NCBI RefSeq assembly: GCF_900067135.1
Contig: NZ_FJUR01000001.1
Coordinates: 2,235,501 to 2,299,500 of the forward strand
Source of the DNA: Rhizobium sp. 9140
Lineage (GTDB): Bacteria > Pseudomonadota > Alphaproteobacteria > Rhizobiales > Rhizobiaceae
Reading direction: 5' to 3'
DNA: 64,000 nucleotides
In this document: piece after piece, positions 55,590 through 64,000 of the stretch
Position numbering within the stretch: the stretch's first letter is position 1
How the letters are laid out: every line of letters begins with the position of its first letter
Program-made: the position numbers and the translations under genes
Notes under the pieces: model-generated
Told to the model about the DNA's origin: nothing
The model's database searches: none
What the model saw: only the letters and a program-made list of their open reading frames with translations

Positions 55590-56364
55590 TCCATCGTGAC
55601 CAGATGCAAGAAATGAAGGCGCCCGGTTCGAAGCCGGGCGCTTTGGCGTTTGGAGACGCAGGTGCGTGAGGCGAACTCTATTCGGGTAGGGCGGTGGTAT
55701 GTCGGCGAGCCGGCCTCTGCGATGCGCTGTGGGAACGATGACGCAGCGCCGCCGACCGCGTGCCGTGCCGACCGTCAGGGCTCGATGCTCACGATATCGA
55801 TCGGCGTTCAACCGCCGTCTCGCGGATATTTTTCTCGGGCGCCACCTGAAGGGTGCAGCAGAACCGGAAAGCGAAGAGCGCGACGGGAAATCGCCTCCGG
55901 ACACACGCATTTTGTGACGATTCCGCAACACGCGGTTTGAATGGTTTGGCAGCCCCGGCAGGCCCTTGTTTCAGTCTATTTCCCGCCACAAACAGAGAGC
56001 ATCGATCTCCTGCCGCAGGAAGTTGAACCCCGAGCGAACCTAGAGTGCGCCACGGGGAACAATTTTCGGCAGGTGAAACGAAGTAGTGATGTTTCATGAT
56101 GTTACATGGCGATCTTCGAGAACATCGACGGGTGGAACCAGTATGGGAAACCCTGGATCTACAGAGGATCGAGACAGGGCCGCAGTGTCGCCGAAAATCG
56201 GCGCTAGCCTGGCTTGGGCACTCAAGGAGACGGCAGCCGGAAGCGGTTGCGACAGGGGAATGCGGGCGAGGGGTCGCTGCGGCATTTCGGCAGGCATGGA
56301 CCGAGTGGGGAAGCGCCGGATCGAACATGAGGCGAGCCGGGTTGAACGGAAGATTTTGACGAAT
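55590..56364. other. 775-base gene-free region before exoR
   Basis: The first 55 bases hold the terminator of the FadL-type gene. In the remaining 720 bases, frames on both strands have poor, Arg/Ser/Cys-rich composition and I accept none. A small stem CGGCG/CGCCG lies near 55802-55817. The exoR frame is open back to 56086, but there is no family sequence before the ATG at 56365. The region should carry the exoR promoter and a long leader, or a small RNA. Confidence 0.5.
55619..55644 (+). terminator. Intrinsic terminator of the FadL-type gene
   Basis: GCGCCCGG (55619-55626) and CCGGGCGC (55634-55641) form a perfect 8-base stem with loop TTCGAAG, extended by A/T pairs, and run into TTT. The TTCGAA loop resembles a tRNA T-arm, but no tRNA is here. 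Confidence 0.78.
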
Positions 56365-57162
56365 ATGCTACGCGAATGCAGGTCGTTGACGTTTGTGGTA
56401 TTGAGTTTGGCGGCAGCGCTTGGGGCGTCTTGCGGTGCGGTTCGCGCCTTTGACCCCAACGCCGGCGTCACGAAGGAATCCGGCCCGTTCGCACTCTTCA
56501 AATTCGGCTTCTCCGCCTACAAGAACGGTCGCAAGGATGAGGCCGTCGAGGCTTATCGCTACGCCGCCGAAAAGGGCCATACGGCGTCCCGCTGGGCTCT
56601 GGCCAACATGTATGCCGATGGTGACGGCGTCACCGAAAACGATCTCGAAGCCTTCAAGATCTACAGCGAGATCGCCGAGAATGGCGTTGAGCCGGGTTCG
56701 CAGGATACGGGCTATTTCGTCAACGCGCTGATCTCTCTCGCCGGCTATTACCGCCGCGGCATTCCCGATACACCCGTTTCCGCCAACCTCAGCCAGGCGC
56801 GTCAGCTCTACTTCCAGGCCGCCTCGACCTTCGGTGTCGCGGAAGCCCAGTTCCAGCTGGCCAAGATGCTGCTGTCCGGCGATGGCGGCAGCGTCAATGT
56901 CCAGCAGGCAAAGAAATGGCTGAACCGCGCCCGCAAGAAGGGCCATGCCGGCGCTATGGGCGTCTTCGGCAACGTCATTTTCCAGGAAGGCCAAACCGTT
57001 CGCGGCCTCGCTTACATGACGGCAGCGCTCGACCAGTGCTCGCCGAAGGACCGTCAGTGGCTGCAGCCGATGCAGGAGCAGGCCTTCTCGCTCGCCACCG
57101 AGTCCGATCGCCGCGTCGCAATCAACATGTCCCACGCGATCCGCCCGGGCGAAGCGGACTGA
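56365..57162 (+). CDS. exoR: Exopolysaccharide regulator ExoR
   Basis: About 265 residues, close to the 268 of Sinorhizobium meliloti ExoR. A signal peptide (SLTFVVLSLAAALGASCG) precedes the strongly conserved FDPNAGVTKESGPFALFKFG. Sel1-like repeats follow (WALANMYADGDGVTENDLEA; FQLAKMLLSGDGGSVNVQQA). ExoR is a periplasmic protein that holds ExoS inactive; its cleavage releases ExoS-ChvI signalling and switches succinoglycan, motility and acid response. The ATG at 56365 fits the signal peptide; upstream in-frame starts (56296) would add a charged extension. The ribosome binding site is weak. Confidence 0.93.
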   Translation: MLRECRSLTFVVLSLAAALGASCGAVRAFDPNAGVTKESGPFALFKFGFSAYKNGRKDEAVEAYRYAAEKGHTASRWALANMYADGDGVTENDLEAFKIYSEIAENGVEPGSQDTGYFVNALISLAGYYRRGIPDTPVSANLSQARQLYFQAASTFGVAEAQFQLAKMLLSGDGGSVNVQQAKKWLNRARKKGHAGAMGVFGNVIFQEGQTVRGLAYMTAALDQCSPKDRQWLQPMQEQAFSLATESDRRVAINMSHAIRPGEAD

Positions 57163-57254
57163 GCACTCCGTCGCCGCTCAACGGATTCTGAAGAATGCTG
57201 TTGAGCGCCGATACGGCGTCACCTCCGATCATAACCGTTCGACGCAAGACGTCG

Positions 57255-58061
57255 TCAGGCAGCAACGACGTCGATCGGTGTGAAGTCGAAATGTGCTATA
57301 ACCGGCACGTGGTCGGACGGCTTTTCCCAAGCGCGGACATGCTTCTCGATATCGGTGGAGATGAGCTTGTCGGTCGCCTCCGGCGACAGCATCAGATGGT
57401 CGATGCGAATGCCGTGGTTCTTGGGCCAGGCGCCTGCCTGATAATCCCAGAAGGAATAGTGTGAGGCCGCATCGGTCGTGGCACGCACGGCGTCGGTGAG
57501 GCCCAACTGTTCCAGTCGGCGAAAGGCGGCCCGCGTGCGCGGCAGGAAGAGGGCGTCGTTCTCCCAGACGCGCGGGTCCCAGCAGTCATGCGGCTCCGCG
57601 ATCACATTGTAGTCGCCGGCAAGGATCAGCGGCTCTTCCAGCGCCAACCGTGATGCGGCGAAGGCCTGCAATCGCGCCATCCAGCCGAGCTTGTAGGTGT
57701 ATTTCTCCGTTTCCGGCGGGTTGCCGTTCGGCAGATAGAGCGAGCAGACCCGGATAACCCCGCCTTCGACGGAAAAGACACCTTCGATGAAGCGCGACTG
57801 CACATCCTCGTCATCGCCGGCAAGGCCGTTGTTGATTTCGTCCGGCTTGATGCGCGTCAGCAGCGCGACGCCGTTGAAGCCCTTCTGGCCGTGGGTGAAG
57901 ACATGATAGCCGAGCGCCTCGATCTCGGCCCGGGGAAAGCCCTCATCGACCGTCTTGATCTCCTGCAGGCAAGCGATGTCGGGTCGCGATTCCTGCAGCC
58001 AGGCAAGGAGAGCGTCGATGCGAGCCCTGACGCCATTGATGTTCCAGGTCGCGATCTTCAT
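57255..58061 (-). CDS. xthA: Exodeoxyribonuclease III / AP endonuclease
   Basis: About 268 residues of the exonuclease III family. The start MKIATWNINGVRARIDALL, the metal-binding Glu in CLQEIKTVD, AGDYNVIAEPHDCWDPRVW and the final SDHVPVIAHF with catalytic Asp-His are intact. It repairs abasic sites and trims 3' ends. GGGAG precedes the ATG at 58061. It is convergent with exoR, and divergent from the cardiolipin synthase across a 232-base gap without a gene. Confidence 0.95.
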   Translation of the reverse strand: MKIATWNINGVRARIDALLAWLQESRPDIACLQEIKTVDEGFPRAEIEALGYHVFTHGQKGFNGVALLTRIKPDEINNGLAGDDEDVQSRFIEGVFSVEGGVIRVCSLYLPNGNPPETEKYTYKLGWMARLQAFAASRLALEEPLILAGDYNVIAEPHDCWDPRVWENDALFLPRTRAAFRRLEQLGLTDAVRATTDAASHYSFWDYQAGAWPKNHGIRIDHLMLSPEATDKLISTDIEKHVRAWEKPSDHVPVIAHFDFTPIDVVAA

Positions 58062-58293
58062 GGTCTCTGTCTCCCGTGGCTGCCGTCTCGTCTTAAAGCG
58101 CACCGCACGCTTTGACAAACGCGTCGGCGGAAAATCGCTGTTCCCGGTATCCGATGCCCGAGAGAGTGAGCAGATAGGAGAACGCCAATAATCTCCGGCC
58201 TGAGATACACGTTTACGTTCCGATGCGCTAAGTCAGCAGATGACGTCACCGACACGGCACGCACTGCCGATGAGAAGGGATAGACCGGGGAGC

Positions 58294-59757
58294 ATGATCC
58301 AGACGCTTGCCACCTACTGGCCGCACATTCTTGCCGTTCTCTCGGTGGTCATCGGCGTTCCCGCTGCCATCCATGCCACCATGACCAAGGATGAGGTGCG
58401 GGCGGCGCTCGGCTGGGTCGGCGTCATCGTTCTCTCTCCGGTCCTCGGCGCCATCATCTATGCCGTCGCCGGTATCAACCGCATCCGGCGCAGCTCCATC
58501 GGCCTGCAGCGCTCGCTCGTCAAGGATCGGACGGCCGACGTGTTGCGGCGTTTCGATGTCAACGATGCGCTCGTTGCCGAACGCTTCGGCCAGCGCTTCT
58601 GCTCGATGAAGGTTCTCGGCGACAAGGTCAGCCGTCACCATATGTCGGCCGGGAACAGGATCGCCATGCTGGAAGGGGGCGATATCGCCTACGCCCGCAT
58701 GCTGGAGGCGATCGCCGGCGCCACGCGCTCCATCCTGCTGGAGACCTACATTTTCGACCGGGACCCGATCGGCCTGCGCTTTGCCGATGCGCTCATTGCG
58801 GCCGGCGAGCGTGGCGTTGAGGTACGGGTGCTGATCGACGCGGTCGGTGCGCGCTACTCCGTGCCGAGCATTGTCGGCCATCTGCGCAAGGGCGGCGTGA
58901 CCACCCGAACCTTCAACGGCAATATCGTCATGGGGTTGCGTCTGCCCTATGCGAACCTCCGCACACACCGGAAGATCCTCGTGGTCGATGGCAGTGTCGC
59001 CTACACCGGCGGTATGAACATCCGCGCCGGCTTCACATCGGAATTCGCCGCGGGAGAAGAGGCGCATGACACGCATTTCGAGGTGCGGGGTCCCGTGGTC
59101 GCCGATCTGCTGCATGTCGCCTGCGAGGACTGGCAGTTCGCCGTTGGCGAGGTGCTGGAAGGCGACATCTGGGGAGTCGATCCGCCGCCGGACAGCGAGC
59201 GCAAGTCGCCGATGATCCTGCGCGCCATACCCACGGGGCCGGACCGCGCCAACGAGGCCAATCACAAGATGCTGATGGGGGCGATCTCGGTCGCCCGCAA
59301 AAGTATCCGGATCATGTCGCCCTACTTCCTGCCGGATCGGGAACTGGTGAGTGCCTTGGTGACGGCGGCACTGCGTGGCGTCGAGGTCGACATCATCGTG
59401 CCCGCCGTCAACAACCTGACGCTCGTCGATCGGGCGATGACCGCGCAGTTCGATCAGGTTCTGAAAGGCGGATGCCGGGTCTGGCGGGCGCAGGGCACCT
59501 TCAACCATTCCAAGCTGCTGACCATCGACGGTCGCTGGTCCTATATCGGCTCCTCGAACATCGATCCAAGATCGCTGCGGCTCAATTTCGAGATCGACCT
59601 CGAAGTGCTCGATACGACGTTCGCTGCCGATCTCGAGCGCCGTTTCGAAGTCGTGCGCGGCGCATCGGCGGATGTGACTCTGGCCGCGCTTCGCGCCCGG
59701 CCATTCGTGACACGACTTCTCGACCGCGTCTTCTGGCTGGGGTCGCCATACTTGTAA
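58294..59757 (+). CDS. cls: Cardiolipin synthase (phospholipase D family)
   Basis: About 487 residues. Two N-terminal hydrophobic segments (TYWPHILAVLSVVIGVPAAI; VGVIVLSPVLGAIIYAVAGI) are followed by two HKD motifs: RTHRKILVVDGSVAYTGGMN and FNHSKLLTIDGRWSYIGSSN. It makes cardiolipin from phosphatidylglycerol and/or a second phospholipid in the inner membrane. GGGGAG lies just before the ATG at 58294; upstream in-frame ATG codons at 58270 and 58240 are weaker. Confidence 0.93.
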   Translation: MIQTLATYWPHILAVLSVVIGVPAAIHATMTKDEVRAALGWVGVIVLSPVLGAIIYAVAGINRIRRSSIGLQRSLVKDRTADVLRRFDVNDALVAERFGQRFCSMKVLGDKVSRHHMSAGNRIAMLEGGDIAYARMLEAIAGATRSILLETYIFDRDPIGLRFADALIAAGERGVEVRVLIDAVGARYSVPSIVGHLRKGGVTTRTFNGNIVMGLRLPYANLRTHRKILVVDGSVAYTGGMNIRAGFTSEFAAGEEAHDTHFEVRGPVVADLLHVACEDWQFAVGEVLEGDIWGVDPPPDSERKSPMILRAIPTGPDRANEANHKMLMGAISVARKSIRIMSPYFLPDRELVSALVTAALRGVEVDIIVPAVNNLTLVDRAMTAQFDQVLKGGCRVWRAQGTFNHSKLLTIDGRWSYIGSSNIDPRSLRLNFEIDLEVLDTTFAADLERRFEVVRGASADVTLAALRARPFVTRLLDRVFWLGSPYL

Positions 59758-59829
59758 GGGAGATCTTACAGTACGTTATAGATGTTTTCGGATCTGAAAC
59801 ATTCGATTCGAATCCGACGATTCCAAACG

Positions 59830-60162
59830 TCAGATAGAGAAGCTGGTCCCGCAGCCGCAACTCGCAACCGCGTTCGGATTGCGAATCTGGAAGGACTGGC
59901 CGAGCAGGTTGTCGACGAAGTCGATCTCGGACCCCTCCATATAGACGAGCGATAGGCTATCGATCAGCACTTTCGCCTCGCCCTTTTCCAGAACGAGATC
60001 GTCGTCCGAGCCATCATCGACAAGATCGAACTTGTAGGAGAATCCGGAGCAGCCGCCGCCCTCGACGGAAACACGCATCGCGTGCTTATGCCTATCGCCT
60101 TTGAGAATCGTGCCGATGCGCTTTGCGGCGGAATCGGAGAGAGTAACGGTGGTCTCGGTCAT
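59830..60162 (-). CDS. erpA: Iron-sulfur cluster insertion protein ErpA (A-type carrier)
   Basis: About 110 residues. The three cluster-binding Cys occur in GGGCSGFSY and CGCGTSFSI. The segment ALRVSVEGGG seen in relatives reads AMRVSVEGGG here. A-type carriers pass Fe-S clusters from the scaffold to target proteins. GCAGGAGA precedes the ATG at 60162; the longer frame adds only eight residues. It is divergent from dgt, across the dyad described next. Confidence 0.94.
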   Translation of the reverse strand: MTETTVTLSDSAAKRIGTILKGDRHKHAMRVSVEGGGCSGFSYKFDLVDDGSDDDLVLEKGEAKVLIDSLSLVYMEGSEIDFVDNLLGQSFQIRNPNAVASCGCGTSFSI

Positions 60163-60250
60163 TCTGGTGTCTCCTGCCGGGGTCAAGATCCGGAGAGTTT
60201 GTCACTGCTTACGGCGAAATCTGTATCCATGGTCTGCGCTGCGGCCGCCA

Positions 60251-60279
60251 ACGTCATGATCTTGAACGGATCATGACGT
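60251..60279. promoter_or_regulatory. 29-base dyad in the erpA/dgt divergent region
   Basis: ACGTCATGATC (60251-60261) and GATCATGACGT (60269-60279) are perfect 11-base inverted arms around TTGAACG. TTGAAC in the centre (60262-60267) with TAACAG after 16 bases (60284-60289) could be a promoter toward dgt. The geometry suits an operator for a dimeric regulator. Confidence 0.5.
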
Positions 60280-60355
60280 AGAGTAACAGTCCATGCTTTC
60301 ATGCGGCCGACACTATAGGTATGAAGGCTTTAAAACCGCGTCAATGGGATGCTGC

Positions 60356-61579
60356 ATGCAAATGGCTTTGGACAAGGATGCACTGGGTTTCGGCACCGGA
60401 CAGCGGGCGATTTTCGCGTCCGATCCCTGGACGAACAGGGGGCGCCTCTACCCCGAGGGCACCAGCACGACCCGCTCCGATTTCCAGCGTGACCGCGATC
60501 GCATCGTCCATACCACGGCCTTCCGCCGGCTGAAGCATAAAACACAGGTTTTCATCGCTGCAGATGGCGATCACTATCGCACCCGGCTGACCCACACGAT
60601 CGAGGTCGCGCAGATCGCGCGGGCGCTCGCACGCGCGATGCGCCTTGACGAGGATCTGGCGGAGGGTGTCGCGCTCGTCCACGATTTCGGCCATACCCCT
60701 TTCGGTCACACGGGCGAGGATGCCCTTCAGGAGGTGCTCTCGACGCATGGTGGGTTCGATCACAACGCCCAGTCGCTTCGCATCGTCACCAAGCTGGAGC
60801 GGCGCTACGCCGAGTTCGACGGGCTGAATCTCACATGGGAGAGCCTGGAGGGGCTGGTCAAGCACAACGGACCTCTAACGGGGCCGGCGGCCGACCCGCG
60901 CCATCCCGTCGTGCCGCAGCCGATCCTCGATTATTGCGCTTTGCACGATCTGGAGCTTGGCACGTTCGCCAGCCTTGAGGCACAGGTGGCGGCCATCGCC
61001 GACGATATCGCCTACAACACGCATGACATCGATGATGGCCTGCGCTCGGGTTACCTGACCTTCGACATGCTGGAAGAGATCCCGTTTCTCGCCAGCCTCA
61101 TGCAGGAAGTCCGGGCGAAATATCCGGGTCTGGAGGCGGCCCGCTTCACCCACGAGATCATGCGCCGGCAGATCACCGCGATGGTCGAAGATGTCATCGG
61201 GATCGCGCAAGGCAACCTGCGCGACATCCGCCCGGAAAGTGCCACCGATATCCGCATGGCCGGACGCGTCATTGCCACCTTTTCTCCCGAGATGGCGGAG
61301 ACCGACCGGCAGATCAAGCGCATGCTGATGACCCGCATCTATCGGCACGCCGACGTCATGCGGGTGCGCGAGAACGCCGCGAGGATCGTCGTCGATCTTT
61401 ACCATGCGTTCATGGCCGAGCCGCGCGAGATGCAGACGCACTACTGGATCGATCAAATCGCCGGGCTCGCGGAGCCGGCAAAGGCCCGTCACGTCGCCGA
61501 TTACATCGCCGGAATGACCGATACATACGCGATTTCCACGCATCGGCGTTTGTTTGACCACACCCCGGATTTGCGCTAG
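60356..61579 (+). CDS. dgt: dGTP triphosphohydrolase-like protein
   Basis: About 407 residues. The HD-domain metal ligands are in [20 protein letters not shown] and [14 protein letters not shown]. The family start is [20 protein letters not shown], and [20 protein letters not shown] is intact. It hydrolyses dGTP (or other dNTPs) to nucleoside and triphosphate. Close in-frame starts exist at 60344, 60356 and 60362; I use 60356, which follows a GGGAT site. argS follows after 103 bases, a conserved order in rhizobia. Confidence 0.92.
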   Translation: MQMALDKDALGFGTGQRAIFASDPWTNRGRLYPEGTSTTRSDFQRDRDRIVHTTAFRRLKHKTQVFIAADGDHYRTRLTHTIEVAQIARALARAMRLDEDLAEGVALVHDFGHTPFGHTGEDALQEVLSTHGGFDHNAQSLRIVTKLERRYAEFDGLNLTWESLEGLVKHNGPLTGPAADPRHPVVPQPILDYCALHDLELGTFASLEAQVAAIADDIAYNTHDIDDGLRSGYLTFDMLEEIPFLASLMQEVRAKYPGLEAARFTHEIMRRQITAMVEDVIGIAQGNLRDIRPESATDIRMAGRVIATFSPEMAETDRQIKRMLMTRIYRHADVMRVRENAARIVVDLYHAFMAEPREMQTHYWIDQIAGLAEPAKARHVADYIAGMTDTYAISTHRRLFDHTPDLR

Positions 61580-61682
61580 AGCGCCAGCCACCCCCCGGTT
61601 GCAGATCGTAGTCTGTCAGAGCCGGGCCACCTTGATGCGGAACGCGGCCTGATGAGGCGCACCCTCCCGGACGATGGATACC

Positions 61683-63443
61683 ATGAACATTTACACCGAC
61701 CTCGAAACCAGAGTGAAGAACGTCCTTGAAGCCGTTGATGCGGTGAAGGAAAAGCGCTCAGAGGTCGATTTCCAGCGTGTTGCTGTCGAGACTCCGCGCG
61801 ACCCGAGCCATGGTGACGTCGCGACCAATGCCGCCATGGTGCTGGCAAAGCCGCTGGGTACCAATCCGCGCGCGCTTGCCGAAACCATTGCCGCAGCGCT
61901 CCGGGAAGATGCCGATATCGCCGAGGTCTCCGTCGCTGGCCCGGGCTTCATCAACATCCGCTTGTCGGTCGGCTACTGGCAGAAGCTTCTGGCGGCGATC
62001 GTCACCGCCGGCGACACCTATGGCCGGAGCCAGGTCGGCGCCGGACGCAGGATCAATGTCGAGTACGTCTCGGCCAATCCGACCGGTCCCATGCATGTCG
62101 GCCACTGCCGGGGCGCCGTGGTGGGCGACACGCTGGCCAACCTGCTCGGCTTTGCCGGCTGGGACGTAACCAAGGAATATTACATCAACGACGCGGGTTC
62201 GCAGATCGACGTCCTCGCCAAGTCCGCCATGCTGCGGTATCGCGAATCGCTGGGCGAAACGATCGGGGAGATCCCGGCAGGTCTCTATCCCGGCGATTAT
62301 CTCGTGCCGGTCGGGCAGGCGCTCGCGGACGAGTTCGGTTCGAGCCTGCTCGGCATGCCCGAAGACGCCTGGATGCCGCTCGTCAAGGAGCGCACCATCG
62401 CGGCGATGATGGCGATGATCCGTGAGGATCTGGCCGCACTCAACGTCCATCACGACGTCTTCTTCTCGGAGCGTACGCTGCATGCCGACGGCGCCCAGCG
62501 CATCCGCTCCGCCATCAACGATCTGACGTTCAAGGGTCACGTCTACAAAGGAAGCCTGCCGCCGCCGAAGGGGCAGGTGCCGGAAGACTGGGAGGATCGC
62601 GAGCAGACCCTCTTCCGCTCGACGGATGTCGGCGACGATATCGATCGCCCGCTCATCAAGTCCGACGGCTCCTACACCTACTTTGCAGCCGACGTCGCCT
62701 ACTTCAAGGACAAGTTCGACCGCTCTTTCGACGAGATGATCTACGTGCTGGGCGCGGACCACGGCGGCTACGTCAAGCGGCTGGAAGCGCTGGCGCGTGC
62801 GGTCTCCGGCGGCTCGGTCAAACTCACCGTGCTCCTCTGCCAGCTCGTCAAGCTGTACCGTAACGGCGAGCCGGTGAAGATGTCGAAGCGATCCGGCGAT
62901 TTCGTCACGCTGCGCGATGTCGTGGACGAGGTCGGCCGGGATTCTGTGCGCTTCATGATGATCTACCGGAAAAATTCCGAGCCGCTCGATTTCGATTTCG
63001 CCAAGGTCACCGAACAGTCGAAGGACAACCCGGTCTTCTACGTTCAATATGCCCACGCGCGCTGCCGCTCGATCTTCCGGCAGGCTGCGGAAGCGTTTCC
63101 GGATCTCGATCTCGATGCCATCGACTACACACATGCTTTGGGAACGCATATCGCGGATCCCAACGAGTTGCAGCTGGTCGCGAAGCTGGCAGAATACCCT
63201 AGGGTAATCGAGTCGGCAGCGCTGGCTCAAGAGCCGCATCGCATCGCATTTTACCTCTATGATCTGGCCAGCGCGTTCCACGGGCATTGGAACAAGGGCA
63301 AAGATTTTCCGGGCTTACGCTTTATTAACGATAAAAGTAGAGAATTGAGCCTTGCCAGACTAGGACTGGTGCATGCGGTTGCCTCCGTTTTGAGGTCCGG
63401 CCTTGGTATTACAGGGACGGACGCCCCGAACGAGATGCGGTAG
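61683..63443 (+). CDS. argS: Arginyl-tRNA synthetase
   Basis: About 586 residues. The HIGH-type motif is [15 protein letters not shown]; the KMSKS-type loop reads [14 protein letters not shown]-terminal DHGDVATN-like sequence ([20 protein letters not shown]) and the C-terminal anticodon-binding domain are present. The ATG at 61683 ([16 protein letters not shown]) fits relatives; an ATG 9 bases upstream is also possible. It probably shares a message with dgt and the following gene. Confidence 0.96.
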   Translation: MNIYTDLETRVKNVLEAVDAVKEKRSEVDFQRVAVETPRDPSHGDVATNAAMVLAKPLGTNPRALAETIAAALREDADIAEVSVAGPGFINIRLSVGYWQKLLAAIVTAGDTYGRSQVGAGRRINVEYVSANPTGPMHVGHCRGAVVGDTLANLLGFAGWDVTKEYYINDAGSQIDVLAKSAMLRYRESLGETIGEIPAGLYPGDYLVPVGQALADEFGSSLLGMPEDAWMPLVKERTIAAMMAMIREDLAALNVHHDVFFSERTLHADGAQRIRSAINDLTFKGHVYKGSLPPPKGQVPEDWEDREQTLFRSTDVGDDIDRPLIKSDGSYTYFAADVAYFKDKFDRSFDEMIYVLGADHGGYVKRLEALARAVSGGSVKLTVLLCQLVKLYRNGEPVKMSKRSGDFVTLRDVVDEVGRDSVRFMMIYRKNSEPLDFDFAKVTEQSKDNPVFYVQYAHARCRSIFRQAAEAFPDLDLDAIDYTHALGTHIADPNELQLVAKLAEYPRVIESAALAQEPHRIAFYLYDLASAFHGHWNKGKDFPGLRFINDKSRELSLARLGLVHAVASVLRSGLGITGTDAPNEMR

Positions 63444-63504
63444 CATGTCACCATTTCCCCATATTGGACTGGCACGACCGGCCCAGTATATGTGAGTGGA
63501 GCGA

Positions 63505-64000
63505 ATGGCAGACAAACAGTTGGCACGAAGCACGGATGTGGACCCGAACGTGTTCCCGGATGAAGATCCGTTGAGCGAGCTGGCCCGCATCGTCGGCTAC
63601 GACAATCGTCCCGCCCTGCAACAGCTCCAGGAGCTGGAGCGCCATCGGGAAGCGGTTCGCTACGACCCGATCGTTGATCTGGAAGAAGAGCTGATGCGGG
63701 AGTTCGAGGCGTTCGATACGCCAGCGGCCCCTGAACCTGTCTCGCAGTCTCAGTCCTTTGTCGAGCCCGTCGTCGCTGCTCCCCCGGTACAACAGCACCA
63801 TCAGCCGGTTCAGGTGCAGCCACCCGTTCAGCAGGCGCCGCGCCCGGTCGAGCCGACCTTCGATCCGCGTCCGGAGCCCGTTTTCCACGCACAGCCCGAC
63901 CGGTCGCTGGACCTCGGTCATGAACTGGAAATGTCGCTCGGCTCCGCGCCGGAGCCGGTCCACGTGCAGCAGATGCCGGTCGAGCCCGTTCGCCCCGCGC
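63505..64000 (+). CDS. Probable SPOR-domain protein, N-terminal part (cut by window end)
   Basis: The frame starts MADKQLARSTDVDPNVFPDE with GGAG at the right distance and stays open to the end of the window (165 codons). The visible part is acidic, then rich in Pro, Val and Gln (PVQVQPPVQQAPRPVEP). In rhizobia the gene after argS usually encodes a large protein with a transmembrane helix and a C-terminal SPOR domain that binds septal peptidoglycan, followed by nagZ and scpAB. That assignment rests on position and composition; the diagnostic domain lies beyond the window. Confidence 0.7.
   Translation, partial: MADKQLARSTDVDPNVFPDEDPLSELARIVGYDNRPALQQLQELERHREAVRYDPIVDLEEELMREFEAFDTPAAPEPVSQSQSFVEPVVAAPPVQQHHQPVQVQPPVQQAPRPVEPTFDPRPEPVFHAQPDRSLDLGHELEMSLGSAPEPVHVQQMPVEPVRPA

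Noticed and set aside
55627..55633. TTCGAAG in a GC-rich stem, resembling a tRNA T-arm
   Set aside because: No acceptor stem, anticodon arm or CCA context is found; the stem followed by TTT is a terminator for the FadL-type gene.
55789..56328. 179-codon minus-strand frame upstream of exoR
   Set aside because: Composition rich in Cys, Arg, Ser and Pro with no domain; nothing to support translation.

Overview
The window reads as ordinary chromosome of an alphaproteobacterium of the order Hyphomicrobiales (Rhizobiales), most likely family Rhizobiaceae. The evidence is gene content and order: dusB-ntrB-ntrC-ntrY-ntrX-hfq-hflX, fused ispDF, popZ (DUF2497) next to valS, a Usg gene, ExoR, a PdhS-like histidine kinase, and erpA/dgt/argS followed by a large acidic, proline-rich reading frame. 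Base composition is uniformly GC-rich with strong GC3 bias, which is why many long open frames lie opposite or across real genes. The genus cannot be fixed from the sequence alone. I see no rRNA, tRNA, CRISPR array, insertion sequence, integrase or phage gene.

Layout. 1-3.9 kb: a PhyH-type dioxygenase, a P-loop kinase-like protein, a COQ10/RatA START protein and, convergent to them, cinA and ispDF. 4.0-13.4 kb: the nitrogen and post-transcriptional block dusB-ntrBC-ntrYX-hfq-hflX. 13.5-15.6 kb: eptA-dgkA (lipid A phosphoethanolamine transfer plus recycling of the diacylglycerol it makes). 15.7-19.6 kb: an iron(III) ABC importer fbpABC with a promoter that carries a RirA-type operator. 19.6-25.2 kb: histidine kinase, secreted nuclease, uracil-DNA glycosylase-like protein, Lrp regulator, beta-hydroxyacid dehydrogenase, TPR-methyltransferase, Usg. 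25.3-27.9 kb: a basic/polar amino-acid ABC importer. 28.3-31.3 kb: an OmpA-family protein with a long charged repeat region, then a polysaccharide deacetylase-like protein. 31.3-33.6 kb: mobBA and moaA (molybdenum cofactor). 33.8-37.1 kb: DUF971, LtrA, nucleoside deoxyribosyltransferase, diguanylate cyclase. 37.4-45.5 kb: fumC, an L,D-transpeptidase, gltA and comEC. 45.6-49.7 kb: exbB-exbD, a Pcm-like methyltransferase, tolC. 49.8-55.6 kb: popZ, valS and a FadL-type outer-membrane porin. 56.4-63.4 kb: exoR, xthA, a cardiolipin synthase, erpA, dgt, argS. The last gene, probably a SPOR-domain cell-division protein, runs off the window.

How the parts fit. Several genes act on the envelope: EptA/DgkA, cardiolipin synthase, the OmpA-like protein, L,D-transpeptidase, TolC, ExbBD, FadL and ExoR (periplasmic brake on the ExoS-ChvI system). 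Iron supply (fbpABC, exbBD) and Fe-S delivery (erpA) are present. NtrBC/NtrYX and Hfq form a regulatory hub, while fumC and gltA belong to the TCA cycle.

I did not find a clearly new defence, secretion or mobile system. The best leads are regulatory: a TGA-N9-TCA box over the -35 of fbpA, a perfect 11-bp inverted repeat between erpA and dgt, a terminator placed between an ABC binding-protein gene and its permeases, several structured leaders, a 775-bp gene-free region before exoR, an AT-rich patch before fadL, and the repeat-rich OmpA protein.
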